This document shows positions 55,521 to 58,735 of a stretch of 58,735 nt of DNA, one piece after another. Both the position numbers and the translations under genes were made by a program. A model generated the notes under the pieces. It did no database searches. It was not told the origin of the DNA and worked only from the letters and a program-made list of their open reading frames with translations. Every line of letters begins with the position of its first letter. Position 1 is the stretch's first letter. Where the stretch lies: the NCBI GenBank assembly GCA_017535635.1, contig JAFXTU010000017.1, positions 1-58,735 of the forward strand, given 5' to 3'. The DNA is from Oscillospiraceae bacterium (GTDB lineage Bacteria > Bacillota > Clostridia > Oscillospirales > Oscillospiraceae).

Positions 55521-57014
55521 ATGAAATACGAAGTCGGCTTCGACAACGAAGAGTATCTCCGCCTCCAATCCCAGCACATCCGGGAGCGGATCGGCCAGTT
55601 CGGCGGCAAGCTCTACCTGGAATTCGGGGGCAAGCTCTTCGACGACAACCACGCCTCCCGGGTCCTGCCCGGCTTTGAGCCGGACAGCAAGGTGAAGATG
55701 CTCCTGACCATGAAGGACCAGGCGGAGATCGTCATGGTCATCAACGCCGGGGACATCGAGAAGAACAAGGTCCGGGGGGACCTGGGCATCACCTACGACC
55801 TGGACCTCTTGCGCCTCATCGACGCCTTCCGGGGCATCGGCCTCTACGTGGGCAGCGTGGTCATCACCCAGTTCGACCAGCACGCCGCCTCCGGGGAGGC
55901 CTTCCAGAAGCGGCTGGAGGCTCTGGGCCTCCGGGTCTGGCGGCACTACGCTATCCCCAACTACCCCTACGACGTGGAGACCATCGCCTCCGAGGCGGGC
56001 TTCGGCCGCAACGAGTTCGTGGAGACCGAACGGCCCCTGGTGGTGGTCACCGCCCCCGGCCCCGGCAGCGGGAAGATGGCCACCTGCCTGAGCCAGCTCT
56101 ACCACGAGCATAAGCGGGGCGTGGAGGCGGGCTACGCCAAATTCGAGACCTTCCCCATCTGGAACCTGCCCTTGAAGCACCCGGTAAACCTGGCCTACGA
56201 GGCCGCCACCACGGACCTGGACGACGTAAACATGATCGACCCCTTCCACCTGGAGGCCTACGGCATCACCACGGTGAACTACAACCGGGACGTGGAGATC
56301 TATCCCCTGATGAAGACCATCTTCGAGAGCATCTTCGGCTCCTGCCCCTACAAGTCCCCCACGGACATGGGGGTGAACATGGCGGGCTGCTGCATCGTGG
56401 ACGACGAGGCGGTGATCCACGCCGCCAACAAGGAGATCGTCCGCCGCTGGTTCGACGCCGCCTGCGCCTACCGGAAGGGGAACCTGGACCGGAGCGTGGT
56501 CCTGAAAAACGAATCCATCATGAAGCAGGCGGGGCTGAGCGCGGAGAACCGGAAGGTGGCCATCGCCGCCAGAGCCAAGGCTGAGGCCACCGGGGAACCC
56601 GCCGCCGCCATGGAGCTCTGCGACGGGCGGGTCATCACCGGCAAGACCTCCAAGCTCCTGGGGGCCTCCAGCGCCCTGCTGCTGAACGCCCTGAAGCTCC
56701 TGGCGGGGATCCCGGACGAAAAGCACCTGATCCGTCCCAGCGTCATCGAGCCCATCCAGCGCCTGAAGGTGGACCTGCTGGGGGGCTCCAACCCCCGGCT
56801 CCACACGGACGAGGTGCTCATTGCCCTGAGTGTCTGCGCAGAGGGGGACCCGGACGCCGCCGCCGCCATGGCCCAGCTCCCCAATCTGAAGCACACGGAG
56901 GTCCACTCCTCGGTGCTCCTGAGCCAGGTGGACGAGAGCACCTTCAAGAAGCTGGGCGCGAATCTCACCTGCGACCCGGTATACCAGTCGAAAAAACTCT
57001 ACCACAGGGGGTAA
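55521..57014 (+). CDS. DUF1846 domain-containing protein
   Basis: A 497-residue protein matching DUF1846 over its whole length. The N-terminus is GFDNEEYLRLQSQHIRERIG. A P-loop-like APGPGSGKMATCLSQLYH lies near residue 180, and central AGCCIVDDEAVIHAANKEIV and late LLGGSNPRLHTDEVLIALSV match the family. Its function has not been established; structure-based proposals point to nucleotide binding. RBS is modest. It is followed by nicotinate phosphoribosyltransferase after six bases, so it may be linked to NAD metabolism by operon context only. Confidence 0.9.
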   Translation: MKYEVGFDNEEYLRLQSQHIRERIGQFGGKLYLEFGGKLFDDNHASRVLPGFEPDSKVKMLLTMKDQAEIVMVINAGDIEKNKVRGDLGITYDLDLLRLIDAFRGIGLYVGSVVITQFDQHAASGEAFQKRLEALGLRVWRHYAIPNYPYDVETIASEAGFGRNEFVETERPLVVVTAPGPGSGKMATCLSQLYHEHKRGVEAGYAKFETFPIWNLPLKHPVNLAYEAATTDLDDVNMIDPFHLEAYGITTVNYNRDVEIYPLMKTIFESIFGSCPYKSPTDMGVNMAGCCIVDDEAVIHAANKEIVRRWFDAACAYRKGNLDRSVVLKNESIMKQAGLSAENRKVAIAARAKAEATGEPAAAMELCDGRVITGKTSKLLGASSALLLNALKLLAGIPDEKHLIRPSVIEPIQRLKVDLLGGSNPRLHTDEVLIALSVCAEGDPDAAAAMAQLPNLKHTEVHSSVLLSQVDESTFKKLGANLTCDPVYQSKKLYHRG

Positions 57015-57020
57015 GGGAAT

Positions 57021-58466
57021 ATGGACGCGCTGAACTACACCATGCTCTGCGATTTTTACGAGCTGACCATGGGCAACGGCTATTTCAAGAACGGCATGCA
57101 CAACCGGATCTGCTATTTCGATGTGTTCTTCCGCAAGGTGCCCGACGGGGGCGGCTTCGCCATCGCCGCCGGGCTGGACCAGATCATCGACTATATCCAG
57201 AACCTGCGCTTCGACAAGCGGGACATTGAGTATCTCCGCAGCAAAGGCTGCTTCGACGAGCAGTTTCTCCGCTGGCTGAAGTACTTCCGCTTTTCCGGGG
57301 ACATCTGGGCCGTGCCGGAGGGCACCCCCGTCTTCCCCGGCGAGCCGGTGATCACCGTCCGGGCCCCGGCGGTGGAGGCCCAGCTGGTGGAGACCTATCT
57401 GCTGCTGCAGTTCAACCACCAGTCCCTCATCGCCACCAAGGCCAGCCGGGTGGTCCGGGCCGCCCAGGGGCGGCCGGTGCTGGAATTCGGCTCCCGCCGG
57501 GCCCAGGGGGGCGACGCGGCCATCCTGGGGGCCAGGGCCGCCTTCATCGGCGGCTGCGCGGGCACGGCCTGCACTGTGACGGACCAAATCTACGGCGTCC
57601 CCGCCGGGGGCACCATGGCCCACAGCTGGGTCCAGATGTTCGACACGGAGTACGAGGCCTTCAAGACCTATTGTGAGATCTACCCCAACAACGCTACCCT
57701 GCTGGTGGACACCTACAACACCCTGAAATCCGGCGTCCCCAACGCCATCCGCTGCTTCAAGGAGATCCTGGTGCCCAAGGGCATCTCCAACTTCGCCATC
57801 CGGCTGGACTCCGGGGACATCTCCTACCTCTCCAAGCAGGCCCGGAAGATGCTGGACGAGGCGGGGCTGCAGTGCTGCAAGATCACCGCCTCCAACGCCC
57901 TGGACGAGGAGCTGATCCAGGACCTGCTGGCCCAGGGGGCTTGCGTGGACACCTTCGGCGTGGGTGAGCGGCTCATCACCGCCCGGAGCGAGCCGGTTTT
58001 CGGGGCGGTGTACAAGCTGGCCGCCGTGGAGAACGCCGACGGGGTCATCCTCCCCAAGATCAAGATCAGCGAGAACACCGCCAAGATCACCACCCCCCAC
58101 TTCAAGAAGGTCTACCGGCTCTACGACCGGGAGACGGGGAAGGCCCTGGCAGACCAGATCTGCGTCTGGGACGAGGAGATCGACGACGCTGCCCCCCTCA
58201 CCATCTTCGACCAGGACGCGGTGTGGAAGACGAAAAAGCTGGAAAACTACCGGGCGAAAGAGCTGCTGGTCCCCATCTTCCAGGGGGGCAAGCTGGTCTA
58301 TAAGCGCCCCGGCCTGAAGGAGATCCAGGCCTATTGCCGGGAGCAGGTGGACCTGCTCTGGGACGAGGTGAAGCGCTTCCACAACCCCCACACCTATTAC
58401 GTGGACCTGTCGGAAAAGCTCTGGCTGGTGAAGCGGGAGCTCCTGCGGATGACTACGGAGGGGTAA
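57021..58466 (+). CDS. pncB: Nicotinate phosphoribosyltransferase
   Basis: A 481-residue NAPRTase. The N-terminal LCDFYELTMGNGYFKNGMHN and FDVFFRKVPDGGGFAIAAGL are the PncB fingerprints. EFGSRRAQGGDAAILGARAA and GTMAHSWVQMFDTEYEAF include the catalytic His region, and FAIRLDSGDISYLSKQARKM binds the phosphoribosyl group. It makes nicotinate mononucleotide from nicotinate and PRPP in NAD salvage. The gene follows DUF1846 by six bases. The stop is followed by a heptamer array instead of a hairpin terminator. Confidence 0.95.
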   Translation: MDALNYTMLCDFYELTMGNGYFKNGMHNRICYFDVFFRKVPDGGGFAIAAGLDQIIDYIQNLRFDKRDIEYLRSKGCFDEQFLRWLKYFRFSGDIWAVPEGTPVFPGEPVITVRAPAVEAQLVETYLLLQFNHQSLIATKASRVVRAAQGRPVLEFGSRRAQGGDAAILGARAAFIGGCAGTACTVTDQIYGVPAGGTMAHSWVQMFDTEYEAFKTYCEIYPNNATLLVDTYNTLKSGVPNAIRCFKEILVPKGISNFAIRLDSGDISYLSKQARKMLDEAGLQCCKITASNALDEELIQDLLAQGACVDTFGVGERLITARSEPVFGAVYKLAAVENADGVILPKIKISENTAKITTPHFKKVYRLYDRETGKALADQICVWDEEIDDAAPLTIFDQDAVWKTKKLENYRAKELLVPIFQGGKLVYKRPGLKEIQAYCREQVDLLWDEVKRFHNPHTYYVDLSEKLWLVKRELLRMTTEG

Positions 58467-58471
58467 GGGCC

Positions 58472-58517
58472 AGAGTGGAGAGTGGAAAGTGAAGAGTGGA
58501 GATATCGCCTGCGGCGA
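58472..58517 (+). repeat. Heptamer array with TCGCC hairpin after pncB
   Basis: AGAGTGGAGAGTGGAAAGTG and onward, four heptamers in the coding direction, then ATATCGCC-TGC-GGCGA (58505-58517). It is directly downstream of the pncB stop, in the same order as the left end of the 1591-1905 element. Confidence 0.7.
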
Positions 58518-58598
58518 CGATTCAAATTGACTCCTGCTCTAAGGGAGTTTCTCCGAGAAGGCATCCTCCCCCGCAGCTTTCCAAAAATACAGAACAAA

Positions 58599-58634
58599 GG
58601 GGCTGTAGCAAAACGCAAGAAAAGCTACAGCCCC
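58599..58634. repeat. GGGGCTGTAGC hairpin, possible insertion-sequence end
   Basis: GGGGCTGTAGC (58599-58609) pairs with GCTACAGCCCC (58624-58634) around a 14-base A-rich loop. The motif GGGGCTGTAGCAAAA resembles terminal repeats of IS1182/IS5-type elements, and a short open minus-strand frame ending near 58650 enters from the window edge. The element, if real, is cut off by the window end. Nothing else is seen in 58518-58735. Confidence 0.35.
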
Positions 58635-58735
58635 TCAATTCATGCCAAGACCCAGTCACCAAGCCTTAAAAACCCACTTGATGTGGAAAAACAGAGAACA
58701 CTCCTTTTGACCCGATGAAAAACCAGCGGGTCGGA

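Noticed and set aside
55311..58391. A 1026-codon open frame antisense to DUF1846 and pncB
   Set aside because: Same cause: codon bias of the sense genes leaves the opposite strand open. No recognisable motif or start signal.

Overview
The window looks like chromosomal DNA of a GC-rich, strictly anaerobic gut Clostridium relative, most likely of the Oscillospiraceae/Flavonifractor-Oscillibacter type. The grounds are GC-biased third codon positions combined with Gram-positive traits (consensus -35/-10 promoters, strong GGAGG ribosome sites, SLH domains, lipoboxes) and anaerobe genes: an [FeFe] hydrogenase, pyruvate phosphate dikinase and a 2-hydroxyacyl-CoA dehydratase activator relative. No rRNA, tRNA or CRISPR array was seen.

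Layout. 1-3.6 kb is accessory DNA: a lone type IV prepilin, a small serine recombinase, a sigma-region-4-like protein, a zinc-ribbon protein and an ImmA/IrrE metallopeptidase, interleaved with multi-hairpin elements whose ends are tandem heptamers. 3.8-6.3 kb holds a CDP-alcohol phosphotransferase fused to a DedA-type domain, then a dehydratase-activase-related protein. 6.3-10.4 kb (minus) is an XRE regulator with three esterase/hydrolase genes. 10.6-15.8 kb has DegV, a beta-helix lipoprotein, a D-2-hydroxyacid dehydrogenase and an HD-GYP phosphodiesterase. 15.9-24.3 kb is an L-rhamnose-type sugar operon (FAD oxidoreductase, DUF4177, RhaB, RhaA, DUF4867, two Gfo/Idh/MocA dehydrogenases, secreted SGNH hydrolase) closed by a strong terminator. 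24.4-29.5 kb has a secreted 5'-nucleotidase with LysM and PPDK with an extra C-terminal tail. 29.7-33.4 kb is a two-gene [FeFe] hydrogenase operon with a GltD-like flavoprotein partner. 33.5-39.2 kb has a PRPP synthetase-like protein, a nucleotidyltransferase, YitT, a CsoR-like repressor with a His-rich tail, a ClpB-like AAA protein and SecG.

39.4-43.4 kb is the most unusual segment. Behind a recombinase remnant and a consensus promoter lie two short peptides with near-identical double-glycine (bacteriocin/RiPP-type) leaders, on either side of a secreted papain-family (C1A) protease carrying three SLH domains. The second peptide has a two-CxxC zinc-ribbon-like core. No C39 transporter or tailoring enzyme is present.

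43.5-58.7 kb is mostly housekeeping: PepF, an O-antigen-ligase-like protein and a glycosyltransferase, a DUF4258/YgiT toxin-antitoxin pair, then an alpha/beta hydrolase, a MurF-like ligase, Ddl, RF2, DUF554, DUF1846 and nicotinate phosphoribosyltransferase.

Two non-coding repeat families run through the window. One is a roughly 172-bp element present twice, about 45 kb apart, whose three hairpins differ by compensatory changes. The other is a degenerate heptamer array (AGTGAGG, AGTTAAG, AGTGGAG and similar) that sits at gene 3' ends, often beside an ATCGCC-type hairpin, and supplies stop codons. All calls come from reading the sequence; family names rest on recognised motifs, not on database searches.
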